NCBI GenBank assembly: GCA_030248195.1
Contig: JASAND010006583.1
Coordinates: 40,660 to 104,659, forward strand
Reading direction: 5' to 3'
DNA from: Trissonchulus latispiculum
Taxonomy: Eukaryota > Nematoda > Enoplea > Enoplida > Ironidae
DNA length: 64,000 nt
Positions 21,759 through 31,373 of this stretch are shown here, piece after piece. The notes under the pieces are model-generated. The model saw only the letters and a list, made by a program, of their open reading frames with translations, was not told the DNA's origin and did not search any database. Position 1 is the stretch's first letter. Each line of letters begins with the position of its first letter. The position numbers were made by a program, and so were the translations under genes.

Positions 21759-22034
21759 ATGAGAGCTGGATTCTATTCCATGTACGTCTACTGTGACATT
21801 GTAGCACCTCAAATCGTCGGAAATACAACTGCGCCCATTCTGAGAGTCGTTCACGTTGAAGGTGAACACGGAGACATTATAGATAAGATATACAACAACC
21901 CGCACTACGTTCCAGTACTAAAAAAGGAGTTTGACACAATCGAAATCAATATAAACGACGATAATGCTAGACACATTGCATTCAATTACGGAAGAGTGTT
22001 TGCAAAACTGCACTTTAGAAGACAGCAATTATGA
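21759..22034 (+). CDS. Small structural-like protein, first ORF of the late block
   Basis: Ninety-one codons with GFYSMYVYCDIVAPQIVG, APILRVVHVEG and a C-terminal FNYGRVFAKLHF. I have the impression that similar segments sit next to capsid genes in other animal Polinton-like elements, as the C-terminal part of a larger protein. The frame stays open upstream of the ATG to a TAA at about 21706, so an N-terminal part may be missing or lie in an unseen exon. Its TGA overlaps the next ATG (ATGA, 22031-22034). The fold is probably beta-rich. A penton-like role is speculative. Confidence 0.6.
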   Translation: MRAGFYSMYVYCDIVAPQIVGNTTAPILRVVHVEGEHGDIIDKIYNNPHYVPVLKKEFDTIEININDDNARHIAFNYGRVFAKLHFRRQQL

Positions 22035-22444
22035 GAACTCCATATTATCCCGAAAGCGTGAAAACCTGGGAGCATAGCTTGCTTCAAACAGGTGGGGCAT
22101 TTTACAAAGGTGTGCCCTATCAGCGTGGTGGTGGATTCGGTAAAGTACTTGGTGGCATCTTCAGAGCTATATGGCCGACAGTCCGAAAAATTGGCGCTGA
22201 AGTAGGCAAAGAAGCACTGCGGACAGGCTCAGAGGTTGCGAGAGACTACTTGAATAGAGGAGAAGACATTGGAACGTCGTTTAAACGACACTCAAAACAA
22301 GCCGTTGGCCGAGTCTTGGAAACCACGGGTAAGGACTTACAGGAAGGAAGAGGCCTCGGATCAAGAAAGCGCACCAATAACATAAAAACAATAGGCAGAA
22401 GCAAAGCTAAGCGTCGAAAAAGAGACATTTTAGACTATGACTAA
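22031..22444 (+). CDS. pVI-like basic minor virion protein
   Basis: A 137-residue protein with a glycine-rich start (QRGGGFGKVLGGIFRAI) that could form an amphipathic, membrane-active helix. Alternating basic and small residues follow, then a strongly basic C-terminus (SKAKRRKRD). The layout resembles adenovirus pVI/pX-type cement or core proteins encoded beside the capsid gene, which are processed by the viral protease. A GRGLGSRK stretch near residue 107 could be a processing or nucleic-acid-binding segment. It overlaps the previous ORF by 4 bp and the capsid ORF by 8 bp. The assignment is by layout and composition rather than by clear homology. Confidence 0.6.
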   Translation: MRTPYYPESVKTWEHSLLQTGGAFYKGVPYQRGGGFGKVLGGIFRAIWPTVRKIGAEVGKEALRTGSEVARDYLNRGEDIGTSFKRHSKQAVGRVLETTGKDLQEGRGLGSRKRTNNIKTIGRSKAKRRKRDILDYD

Positions 22445-23774
22445 GCGACTTGACGCAAATTCTGTTCCCGGTTTCAAGAGTGAACTGGACTTATTCTCAC
22501 TCCCACCCACTCAGGTGGCCGTTGAGAAAGGATACTGGTCAGAATATTACCCTCAAAACCCTGTAACCAATTCTGGTCCATACAGGATATTCGTCCCAAG
22601 GGACGCGTACATGCTAGATCTTAACAAAAACTACCTTTACATAAAACTCAGAGTGGTATCGGATGCTGGCGCAGCTGTGACTCAGACGGCAGCTGCTGAT
22701 GGAACTGTAGACGCGGATGACTTTCCCGTTGCTCCAATCAATTTGATTGGGAAAACCCTATTTGAGCGCCTTATAGTTAAACTCAGCGACAAGGAAATTT
22801 ACAACTCGGGCCCACTTTATGCATACCAAGCGTACTTGGAGACACTGCTAAACTACGGATGGGACGCCAAAAACTCTCATCAACAACTAAGTTTGTTTTA
22901 CAAGGATGACAATTTTGAACTAGCCTCGAAAGCAGCCGGAAAAAGAGCTAAGCCATTTCTAGATAACAACGCGGTCGAACTACTGGCTCCACTGCATTGT
23001 GACTTGTTTAAGCAGGAAAGATACTTGCTGAGCGATTGTGAGCTAGCACTGGAATTACACAGAAACAGTGATAATTTCTGTCTCATCAGTAACGGTACAA
23101 AGTACAAACTACTGGTAGACGATATTAGATGGTACGTCTGGAAAGTAAAGCCACAAGAGTCCCTTTCCCTAGCAATCGAACAAATCTTGCAGACACCAAA
23201 TACGGCAAAATATCCTATTCGAAGGATTAAAATGGCTACAAGACATATAGCTGCAGGATCTCAGCATATAATTGAAAACTCAATTTATAGTGGTCAATTA
23301 CCACGAAGAGTGGTCATAAGCCTTGTAGATGCAGAAGCATTCAACGGATCTTTCACAAAGAACCCTTTCAAGTTTGAACACTGCAATGTCACAGAAATTG
23401 CCCTTAAATGTGGAGACGAATATGTGCCCAAGTATCCCTTGAAGATGGACTGGAAAACTTATCAGTACAGTTTTCCATACATGTACCTCTACGAAAACTG
23501 CGACATGGCCAACTTGGACAGAGGCATGGATATATCCTACAACAACTTTATTAAAGGATTCACCATGTTCACCTTTAGTCTAACTGCCGATAACGTGGAT
23601 ACTGGAGCTATGGAATTGATTAGAGAAGGCGACTTGAGCCTCTCCATGAATCTGAAGGAGCCTTTGCCTGCTGCGGATTTCCCTCAAGGCATCGTCATAA
23701 TCATATATGGAGAATTTGATAACTTGATTGCCATTGATGCCAACAGAACACCATTCTTTGACTACGCAATATGA
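22437..23774 (+). CDS. Probable major capsid protein (F54H12.2-like family)
   Basis: A 445-residue protein. Residues ~15-90 have the start typical of the 'F54H12.2-like' proteins found in many invertebrate genomes (LDLFSLPPTQVAVEKGYWSE, YRIFVPRDAYMLDLNKNYLY). The end is also typical (GIVIIIYGEFDNLIAIDANR, then FFDYAI). Between lie repeated beta-strand-like segments and no enzyme motif. Such proteins sit beside adenain-like proteases in Polinton-like elements. I take this as a shell-forming, jelly-roll capsid protein, which is inference. The frame is intact over its full length, so the copy is young or under selection. It overlaps the upstream ORF by 8 bp and the protease ORF by 4 bp. Confidence 0.75.
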   Translation: MTKRLDANSVPGFKSELDLFSLPPTQVAVEKGYWSEYYPQNPVTNSGPYRIFVPRDAYMLDLNKNYLYIKLRVVSDAGAAVTQTAAADGTVDADDFPVAPINLIGKTLFERLIVKLSDKEIYNSGPLYAYQAYLETLLNYGWDAKNSHQQLSLFYKDDNFELASKAAGKRAKPFLDNNAVELLAPLHCDLFKQERYLLSDCELALELHRNSDNFCLISNGTKYKLLVDDIRWYVWKVKPQESLSLAIEQILQTPNTAKYPIRRIKMATRHIAAGSQHIIENSIYSGQLPRRVVISLVDAEAFNGSFTKNPFKFEHCNVTEIALKCGDEYVPKYPLKMDWKTYQYSFPYMYLYENCDMANLDRGMDISYNNFIKGFTMFTFSLTADNVDTGAMELIREGDLSLSMNLKEPLPAADFPQGIVIIIYGEFDNLIAIDANRTPFFDYAI

Positions 23775-24259
23775 ATACTAAAGAGATTATAGAGACAATG
23801 AAACGGTGTAACGACTTCATTGGGGTATTTGCCAGTGATTGTCTACCAAACATCAAGTCAAGACCTGCCTGCTTTATTGCCAACACCGACCCCGCAGATC
23901 AGCCTGGCCAACACTGGGTTGCACTCTATGTTGGTAACAATATAGAATACTTTGACAGTTATGGACTGCCTCCCATTGCTGAATTTGGCAAGTACGATGT
24001 TAATAAATACAACCCTTATTGCCTCCAGAACTTTGATACTAACGTTTGTGGAGAATACTGCATCTACTTTCTACTCAAACGATGCCAAGGGTATAGTCTT
24101 GAATCTATTGTGGAATACCTGAGAAGGTGTGACAACGACCGGGTTGTAAAGAAGTTTGTGGACAGGATACGAGCAACGTGCGAAGCTGGTGGACAGTGCT
24201 GCAAATGCCGATCGTCAACGTTGTGCTTACTGGAAAGCTTGGTAAAGAAATTGCCCTGA
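23771..24259 (+). CDS. Adenain-like cysteine protease
   Basis: A 162-residue protein with the catalytic order of the adenovirus/Polinton maturation proteases. His48 is in GQHWVALY, Asp62 in EYFDSYG, Gln86 as the oxyanion-hole residue in CLQNF, and Cys93 in NVCGEYC. The length is near that of the compact protease core. A Cys-rich tail (CEAGGQCCKCRSS) follows and could bind metal or form disulphides. In related viruses the enzyme cleaves structural precursors during virion maturation. Likely substrates are the neighbouring ORFs. The start overlaps the capsid stop as ATGA and the end overlaps the TBP-like ORF by 55 bp. Confidence 0.85.
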   Translation: MNTKEIIETMKRCNDFIGVFASDCLPNIKSRPACFIANTDPADQPGQHWVALYVGNNIEYFDSYGLPPIAEFGKYDVNKYNPYCLQNFDTNVCGEYCIYFLLKRCQGYSLESIVEYLRRCDNDRVVKKFVDRIRATCEAGGQCCKCRSSTLCLLESLVKKLP

Positions 24260-24699
24260 CGAAGCTGGATGATGTTTACTATCAACCTAAACGATTCAGC
24301 GGGGCTATACTGCATGATGGCTGCACATTTCTGATATTCAAGAGTGGATCTTTCAACTGTGTTGGTTCCACTTCAACCTCAGATGCGATAGGAAATGCCC
24401 ATAAACTTGCAGAAAGGTTGGATGCTAGCTTGGAGAATTATAGGATATGCAACCTTGTATTCTCAAACAAGGCCAAATCAGCTGTGGACTTGGACTCGCT
24501 CTATGAATACCTGCGCCCCTACGGCTATGTTATGATGGATCATGAGCTCTTCAGTGGAATCACCTGGAAACTCAATGGAGCTACTGTACGACTATTTCAC
24601 AATGGCCAGTACTTCATCACTGGACTAAAGACGGAAGAGCATGCACAGCTTGCTGATTGCACTGTGCAACAACTATGTGATGAATTCATGAAGAAGTAA
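24205..24699 (+). CDS. TATA-binding-protein-like protein with two TBP repeats
   Basis: From the ATG at 24205 (an in-frame ATG at 24178 would add nine residues) the protein has 164 residues in two halves with the TBP half-site pattern. Half 1 has YYQPKRFSGAIL, TFLIFKSGSFNCVGS and a following helix, close to the TBP pattern YNPKRF...LIF.SGK.VCTGA. Half 2 has DHELFSGITWKL, VRLFHNGQYFITGLK and a final helix, matching the TBP pattern ELFPGLIY...IF.SGK.V.TGAK. There is little N- or C-terminal extension. If it binds DNA, it would direct transcription from element promoters. The basic and Phe residues that kink DNA in TBP are only partly kept, so specificity may differ. It overlaps the protease gene by 55 bp. 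Confidence 0.8.
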   Translation: MPIVNVVLTGKLGKEIALTKLDDVYYQPKRFSGAILHDGCTFLIFKSGSFNCVGSTSTSDAIGNAHKLAERLDASLENYRICNLVFSNKAKSAVDLDSLYEYLRPYGYVMMDHELFSGITWKLNGATVRLFHNGQYFITGLKTEEHAQLADCTVQQLCDEFMKK

Positions 24700-24736
24700 T
24701 AAAAGGCGCTAAAATCTGACAAGAAACTGACTGACA

Positions 24737-25024
24737 ATGGAATATCAGACGAAACGAGATTATATCTTATCCACTGCCAACTTGAGGTGTGTGGAAGCGG
24801 AACTTACAGCAATCAATGGTGACACTGTGGAGTCATCAGATATCAGAGATTTTATGCTGCTCAAGTTCCAAAACTGGACGAATGATGATAAAATGTACTT
24901 GCTTATCACGGATGAATGCTACCATATTCTCTTTAAAGGATGGGTCGAGAAGTCAACAGTTGCTGACGTTTGCTCATTTCCAGAAAGAAGGAAGCTGACG
25001 GTGCTGGCTATTCACCTTGACTGA
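24737..25024 (+). CDS. Unknown small acidic protein, last ORF of the late block
   Basis: Ninety-five residues, intact, 37 bp after the TBP-like ORF. It contains VEAELTAINGDTVESSDIRD and DDKMYLLITDECYHILFKGW, a compact alpha/beta-looking sequence. No family is recognised. Position suggests co-expression with the capsid genes. A hairpin 13 bp after its stop probably ends the transcription unit. Confidence 0.55.
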   Translation: MEYQTKRDYILSTANLRCVEAELTAINGDTVESSDIRDFMLLKFQNWTNDDKMYLLITDECYHILFKGWVEKSTVADVCSFPERRKLTVLAIHLD

Positions 25025-25036
25025 ATGGACTCATCA

Positions 25037-25080
25037 AACCTCTTCGGAGGTTCCGTCTGAAGCCACAGCGTGGCGGATGG
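25037..25080 (+). terminator. cUUCGg stem-loop 3' element, right copy
   Basis: AACCTC-TTCG-GAGGTT (25037-25052), then a second small hairpin GCCAC-AGC-GTGGC (25062-25074) and GGATGGC. It begins 13 bp after the stop of the last late gene and is shared with 13677-13722. A cUUCGg loop is an exceptionally stable RNA tetraloop, which favours action as RNA. Confidence 0.65.
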
Positions 25081-25155
25081 CTTTATTTCAGGCATACATA
25101 CAGTTTACATAGTTGAACAAGTTTAATTGTTATTCAGTTTCGGCTTCGTTAGTCT

Positions 25156-25816
25156 TCATCGTTTTGTTGTTTGTTTGTTGTTGTTTGTCGTTTCGCTGGT
25201 TGTTGTCGGTGGTGATTCTGGTGGTGTTGTTGTTTCAGGTCTCCGCTTCTTTGTTCCATGTGAATGAATTCGTTTGCAATGTGCCATTAGGAGATCCTGT
25301 CTGGCAAACACGCGACCACATTTTATACAGGCAACCGGCAATGACTGCCCATGCTGATCCCTGAGATGGCGCTGGTAGGTATCTGTTCGCAGAAACGTCT
25401 GGGAGCAATGACCGCACTGAATCCTGGCCTGAAACAAAACACTCGACTATAAGCAAACGAAAGAGACATTGCAGGTGGTACTATTTGGAGCTAACTCTTA
25501 CCTCAAATCCGCTTATCTCTAAACCTCTAATCCTCTTATCTCTAAACCACTAATCTTCTTATCTCTAAACCACTAATCCTTTTATCTCTAAACCTCAAAT
25601 CCGCTTATCTCTAAACCTCAAGTCCGCTTATCTCTAAACCTCTAATCCTCTTATCTCTAAAACATTAATCCTCTTATCTCTAAACCACTAATCCTCTTAT
25701 CTCTAAACCACTAATCCGCTTATCTCTAAACCACTAATCTCACAACCTCTTACCTCAACCTCTAAGCTCAAAAACCTCTGTAAAACTATTACCTGAACAT
25801 TGGTTTCTCCTTCCAT
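25156..25816 (-). CDS. Spliced C2H2 zinc-finger protein, right arm copy
   Basis: Two exons in phase 0: 25816-25793 (MEGETNVQ, as in the left copy) and 25428-25156, giving 98 residues. The first finger has CGHC, 12 residues, H-x4-H (TDTYQRH). The second has CIKC, 12 residues, H-x4-H. A basic stretch GTKKRRPE (possible nuclear signal) and a Thr/Pro/Asn-rich tail follow. The intron is the inverted minisatellite. Compared with the left copy, the first finger exon is missing and a different second finger is present. It faces the late block, with its stop 132 bp past the last late stop, so the two units converge around the hairpin. Confidence 0.65.
25500..25790 (-). repeat. Minisatellite in the zinc-finger intron, right
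   Basis: Inverted partner of 17690-18000 (units such as AACCTCTAATCCTCTTATCTCT). It separates exon 1 from exon 2 of the right zinc-finger gene. Confidence 0.8.
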
Positions 25817-25919
25817 TGTATTGTCACTGCTAGAGCCAAATGATCGTTAAAGTCGCAAAAACCGTTTGAAATTTTGAGGCAGGTGCAAACACAGCGGGGA
25901 ACCCAAGCGTTAAATTTGC

Positions 25920-26636
25920 TTGAAATAAAATTTTTCCGCCAGTTACACTGGCTAGAGAATTTTAAATTCTCTTTTCATAAAATACTAACAACTAACCTCA
26001 AACAAAAAAAATTGCACTTTCATCACAAATTGTTAGCCACGTACAGAGCGTAGCTCAGGTTGCAGAGAAAAAATCAGGGGTCACTTGCAGCGTGGAGCTT
26101 AGGTTGTAGAGGAAAACTAAGCTCGTATTTGAATTCTACATGCCTGAAAACCCTATTCACAAATTTTTCCCACTTAAAATAGAGAATTTCAAATTTAAGC
26201 TTGGGTCAGCCATGGTTCCGGTCATGGGTCACTTGCAGCGCGGAGCTTAGGTTGTAGAGGAAAACTAAGCTCATATTTGAATTCTACATGCCTGAAAACC
26301 CTATACACAAATTTTTCCCACTTAAAATAGAGAATTTTCAAATTTAAGCTTGGGTCAGCCATGGTTCCGGTCTCCCTGAAGCTGAGCCTCCTCCTCCGCC
26401 AGCGCCGCTTTGCCGCTTTCGCCGCTTACACCACCACCCCCACCAGGCCGCTTCGCCGCTTTCGCCGCTTCGCCGCTTTCGCCGCTCACACCACCACCAC
26501 CCCCAGGCCGCTTTCGCCGCTTCGCCGCTTTCGCCGCTTCGCTGCTTTCGCCGCTTCGCCGCTTTCGCCGCTTACACCACCACCCCCCCCCCAAGCAATA
26601 CGTCTGGTGCGGACCTATTACTACTTCAATTTTTAA
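25920..26636 (-). repeat. Right inner inverted arm
   Basis: Reverse complement of 16137-16795 joined directly to 17565 onward. It holds the GCCAGTTACACTGGC region, two ~147-bp units, a (GCCGCTTTC)n microsatellite and the AATACGTCTGGTGCGGACCT segment. The CARD cassette is absent at about 25918-25926. Frames such as 26361-26636 are microsatellite by-products. Confidence 0.8.
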
Positions 26637-26871
26637 TATTAAGCTTTGGTCAGCTAAGGTTCTAGACAAAAGTCAGAGCATAAGTAACAAACGAAAACTA
26701 ATAGCAGTATACGAATTCTACGACCCTGAAAACCCACTATATAGTTTTTCCGAGGAATTTGGACAATTTTCAATTTTAAGTTGGGTCAACCATGGCTGTG
26801 GTCGGCCATAGCACCTCCATCAACAACACAGCACCACAGCGCCACTTTACCTCCTCCACCACCCAATCCCT

Positions 26872-27133
26872 TGCAATAACGTTGAAATTATCTCCTCTGC
26901 AACCAAGCAAGAGTTGTATCAATAATTTTAAGGGCGAACTAACAATGCCAACGAGGTAACCCCATTAATTTTGCAGCATTAGACTGACGGGTTTTATATA
27001 TGTGCTCCTTTAACCCCTGATGCTACATTACAGTAGAGCATGCCATACTGTACTAGTACAATGCCGCACTGTACTGAATGTTATACCTGTACTACATTCG
27101 ACATAATATATACTCTGCTAAAATGTAATTGTG
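26872..27133 (-). repeat. Right outer terminal inverted repeat
   Basis: Mate of 9428-9699, ending in CTCTGCTAAAATGTAATTGTG. No direct repeat is obvious just outside the two ends. Confidence 0.85.
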
Positions 27134-29125
27134 TTTTCATCCGCGTGGTGGGCGGCGGCAATGAAAGTATTAATTTTGTGGAAGGCGAATTTGTTTAGAT
27201 TTTGTGAAGAGGGTAGGATCGGGGATAACTAAGACAATTTATTCAGTCACAAGGTACATACCGTACATACCGCCACCAATGAACGGTTCTCATTGATTAC
27301 ACAAAAATTATATTTAAAAAAAAAACGTATAAATTTTTTTATTACTAACGGCCCCTTGGGTTAAAAAGTGAGACACTATACTAGGACTATGTTGAAGATA
27401 GAAAGACCTATGTTGAATATAGGAGAAGTTTGATTTGAGTAGCTTTTTTATTGCAATTCCTACCTATTTTTCGTGTAAAAAGTTCTGCCTCCAGACAGAA
27501 CAAAAATGAAATAATGATTAAAACTATAGTCCTGAATTATTACATTAAGTCTTGTGTATGGGCTATACGAAGCGCACGTTTGAACAAGGCCCGTGAAACT
27601 ACCTAAATGCAGCAAATTACAAATCTTTTGTCCAGTGTACAGAAAATTGTAGTCTGTCGCAACAGTACATGTTAGCTGAGAGAAGTTCGAATTACTAAGC
27701 ACTAAGCAAGAGCTTTGTGCAAACATAGTAGTGGTTTGTGCTGAATTTAAAGTGATGACGCTAATTGTTGCAGGTGTGTAAGAATAGACCTGCTGGGAGC
27801 TGGTTCATATCTGCAACTGAATACTGACACTAATAACGTAGCAGCAAAGAGTGGCACAACACATTGTGTAGCAAGTAAACTTTCGTTGCAGTTAGCAAGC
27901 AAATCTGAAATTCAAAATGAGGGTAGTCATTTGCAATAAACTTGCAAACGACATGGCTCTGTAGTGAATCACAGATCACATCATCTAGCTAAAGATAGAA
28001 ACAAGTTTTACGCCAACTAAAGCTATTAACGCTTCCTTATTTCATGTTATTGCAACTAATGCCAAGTGTTGTTAGTCACATCACAATAAATGTGAACATT
28101 AATATTAAGTGGAGAAGGAGCAAAACTGGTCTTTCAAACGCTTATGCTAAATTGAATGAAGAACAGAATAGCTGTTTTGTAGCATTAAGATAGTTCTAAT
28201 GCACAGTTTTATACACTGTCTACATAGTTAGATTAACTGTGTGCAAACGATACTTTACAAACCAATTATAGTAGACCTGCTGCGCCGAGGCGCAGCAGGG
28301 AAGTATCTGGAATGTTAGTGTTTGATGAATACGAATAGATATGAATAGATTCGCTGTAAATGACTGTAAATTTTATACAATATATCAACCCTTTCATGGC
28401 CACGGCGGTCATTTGACACAAGTGGTTGTTTTTGATGTATTTTCCAAAGAGCAGACACCGGTTTAAATCTAATTTCGTGCCCTCGTTTTCCTCGACGCTG
28501 CCGTTACAATTTGGGGTAGTAATTCAAAGGTTGCTAAAGAAAAAGTCCTGGCCTAATGCAAGCATCGGCTACAATTTGTCAGGCGGCAAAGCAGTTCCAG
28601 CCGGTCATTCGTGAGATTATGCAGATTAAATTAAGGGATAATTGATTGTGCCTCAGAATCAACTCTTGCACCTAGAAATCAAGTGCTTGATTTTTTCCTT
28701 AATTTTTTGATATTTGATGCTTGATCGTTGATACTTGATATAATTTCTTCCTTGAGTACTTGATTTTCAAAAATTCCTACTTCGCCCGGCTTTGATGGCT
28801 CCTATTTTTCCGGGCGCATCGCAAACCCTTCAATTATTATAAAATGAAGAGGAATTATTCTTTGTGAAGGGGTGGCAGTCCCACCCCTGTCGGTGGTCTT
28901 TGCAAAAATTGCGGCCGAAAACGTAAAAGCGCTGACATTCAGTCGCTTTCGTCGAGAAGCTTTGGAAAGTTTTGGTTAAGTTAAGCTAAGTTAAGTTAAG
29001 AAACATTTGGAAACCAAATGATTAAGTTTCATTTAAATTGATGAGTGTTTTCCTTTAATAGTCGCTTCCATCAGACTAGTTTGGATTGAACTGTTTTAAC
29101 CAAAAGAAGCTTTTATGGTAAGCAT
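27134..29125. other. Intron sequence between viral element and hAT element
   Basis: AT-rich, with no gene recognised. It contains a 10-bp perfect stem hairpin (28276-28299, CCTGCTGCGC-CGAG-GCGCAGCAGG) and CTTGATT-type low-complexity sequence near 28690-28760. Confidence 0.45.
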
Positions 29126-31342
29126 CAGAGATGAAACCGGGTCACTATTTACTGACCCGGTGACCTGGTGACCCGGTCGACCCCTGACCCGGTGACCCGG
29201 TGACCCGGTGACCCGGTATTTTTGAAAATTCAGGTTTAAGCATGCAAAATATTAAAAATATTTTACTGGGGTGCGGTGAGTGTTTTTTACCATTTTGGAC
29301 ATTTTTGACGACTAAAATAACAAGTTGGGCAAAAGCTTTCCTTAAAGTAATAGCATTGGAAAGTGAATAGTTGTAATGGAATAACTTAGATCTTGCGCTT
29401 AAAAGTGATTAAAAAGCTAGTTTCTAATTGGTCATCATTCCAAAAGAGGTTCTTACATAAAACGGAGTCTAAGAGATCTTGCCTATGCTAAGTTTTAGTT
29501 TTAGTCTTATGTCCAAGCCATAATTAATTGTCATTGTATAATTGTTAAAACCAGAGTTGCCAGTCCCAAATAAGCCCTTTATAAACTCTACGAAAGGAAA
29601 AGCCTAGAATTATCTTATGTGTTAGCACAAGAAAAGGGCACCTACAAGCTTAGTTAGGATTAACTAGTCAAAAATGACGATCTATTATACTTGAGGTAAC
29701 AACTTAAGTCAATCTTAAAACCCCCTATTTCTGAAAGGACAGGTGTCCTTTCCTTCAGTGGCCCGGGTGCGGTCACTTTCCCCTCCCATTGCTAGAAATT
29801 AATAAGAACAGAAGAATCATGAAAATCCAGGAATTCTAATGTTGGCGTAAAATCAAAATATATAACTATCGTGGAAAGAATTCAACATCTTTAGTTGAAA
29901 AGAAACTAAAACTCCTGTATTAGGCAGGACATTAGTGCGAATGTGTATGAATGTTAGTTTGCATGCTGAATACTTGCGAATCTGAGGGATATGAGTGTGA
30001 TAAACAGTGTGAATGAGTACCTAAGTCAGTATTGAGGTAATATGCAAATTAGGTAGCTAATCTAGTCCAGGGTCACGGGGACCCCCAGGATAAGTTGATA
30101 TTACCAGGTTGTCCTCGATTCGTCCACGTAGGTATGCCCGCAAGAAGGGAGTGGACGAATCGCAGATAAAGGACTTCGTGCTGGTCTGTTTCACCCGTTT
30201 AGAGTTGAATTTTGTTCCAAAGTCTATAATATAAATTAGTTCAGTCCGTCCACTGTTTTGTACTAATTGTATGTGTTAATTAGCTAGATCTGTGTCATTA
30301 TATGTGTTAATTAGATAGATCTGTGCCACTAAATTCACCACAAGTTGGTGTTTATGCAATGCATTGCAAAACGGCCTATACTTTAATCAGCCTTTAGCAT
30401 AAAGGCAAAAGTTAGTTTTATTCAAATTGCAAGAATTATGTCAAAACTGTTATTCTTGCCCTCACTCGTTCTCGCTAACGAGGCAATTAATTTGGTTGTA
30501 GTTCACATTTTTGTAAAGCATATCATCTGTACAGTTTAGACTTTTTATGCCAACCAGTAACTGCAAAAAGTAAACGTTTTACGTCGAAAATACTACCCAA
30601 ATCTGACTGTAAGCATCAAAATATATTCGTTAATCTATGTAGGCAAGCAATTATGGGATTTAATGGCACACAAGGTGAAATATCTTTACGTAAGCACCAA
30701 ATAAACCTAAAATCACATAAATAATAGTTAGTTAGAATATTAATATTGTGTAATTACGTAAGAATTGAAGATTACGACGAAACCATCTTCTAATAAACTT
30801 AAAAGGAATAATCTTGCGGATCCGCATTTCTACTCTTGTAAACTTGTCATACAGGAAACGGGTGCTTTCCTGCCACAAAAGTCCTAACTGGCAAACAAGC
30901 CTTTAGGCCTCAAGTCTAATTATGCGCAGACCGAATATGATCGCAAAGAATACACGTTGAATCGGCGATTTCCGGCATTCCGATGCAGGAAATCGCCCAA
31001 AAACTCATATTCGGCAAAATTTTATCTATATCAAGCCAATATCGCCTAATTAGTCACATTTCGTCCCGCGAAAACAGTCAAAGTGTGTTAACTCTGTCTT
31101 TCAAGCAAAATCTTAATCAGAATTAACTAAAGTTCTAGTTTTCTTCTCCGAAAGCCATATAAGTGAGTAATAGTTGCTGGGTTTGATTCCCGCACTAATA
31201 TTCTGAACTAATGGGTTTTAACCCATTTGATTCAGGTTCGTCGAAGATCCTGTCCTGCCAGATCATTGTCAGTGGAGCCTGATCCAGTGGAACACTATTG
31301 AGATTGTCTGGAGCCTATGACCTGTAGCCTGATTCAGTAGAC

Positions 31343-31373
<31 letters not shown>

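Larger units (their letters stand above)
9428..27133. mobile_element. Polinton/adintovirus-like endogenous viral element with capsid genes
   Basis: A 17.7 kb unit bounded by inverted repeats (9428-9699 and 26872-27133), with further inverted arms inside (16137-18064 and 25490-26636). It encodes a probable major capsid protein, a pVI-like protein, an adenain-like protease, a TBP-like protein, a CARD protein and two C2H2 zinc-finger genes. Size, terminal repeats, capsid and protease fit the Polinton/adintovirus group. I found no protein-primed DNA polymerase, no integrase and no packaging ATPase inside, so this copy is defective, split or of an unusual lineage. No clean 6-bp target duplication is visible. 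A MITE (9735-10494) interrupts the left arm. The reversed units at 15930-16136 suggest internal inversion or nesting of two copies. Confidence 0.8.

Noticed and set aside
26361..26811. Frames with AAFAAF or RRFRRF repeats
   Set aside because: Translations of the GCCGCTTTC microsatellite in the right inner arm.
9428..27133. 6-bp target duplication as expected for Polintons
   Set aside because: I compared the bases outside both ends and found no convincing direct repeat. The exact terminus may be off by some bases or the duplication may have decayed.
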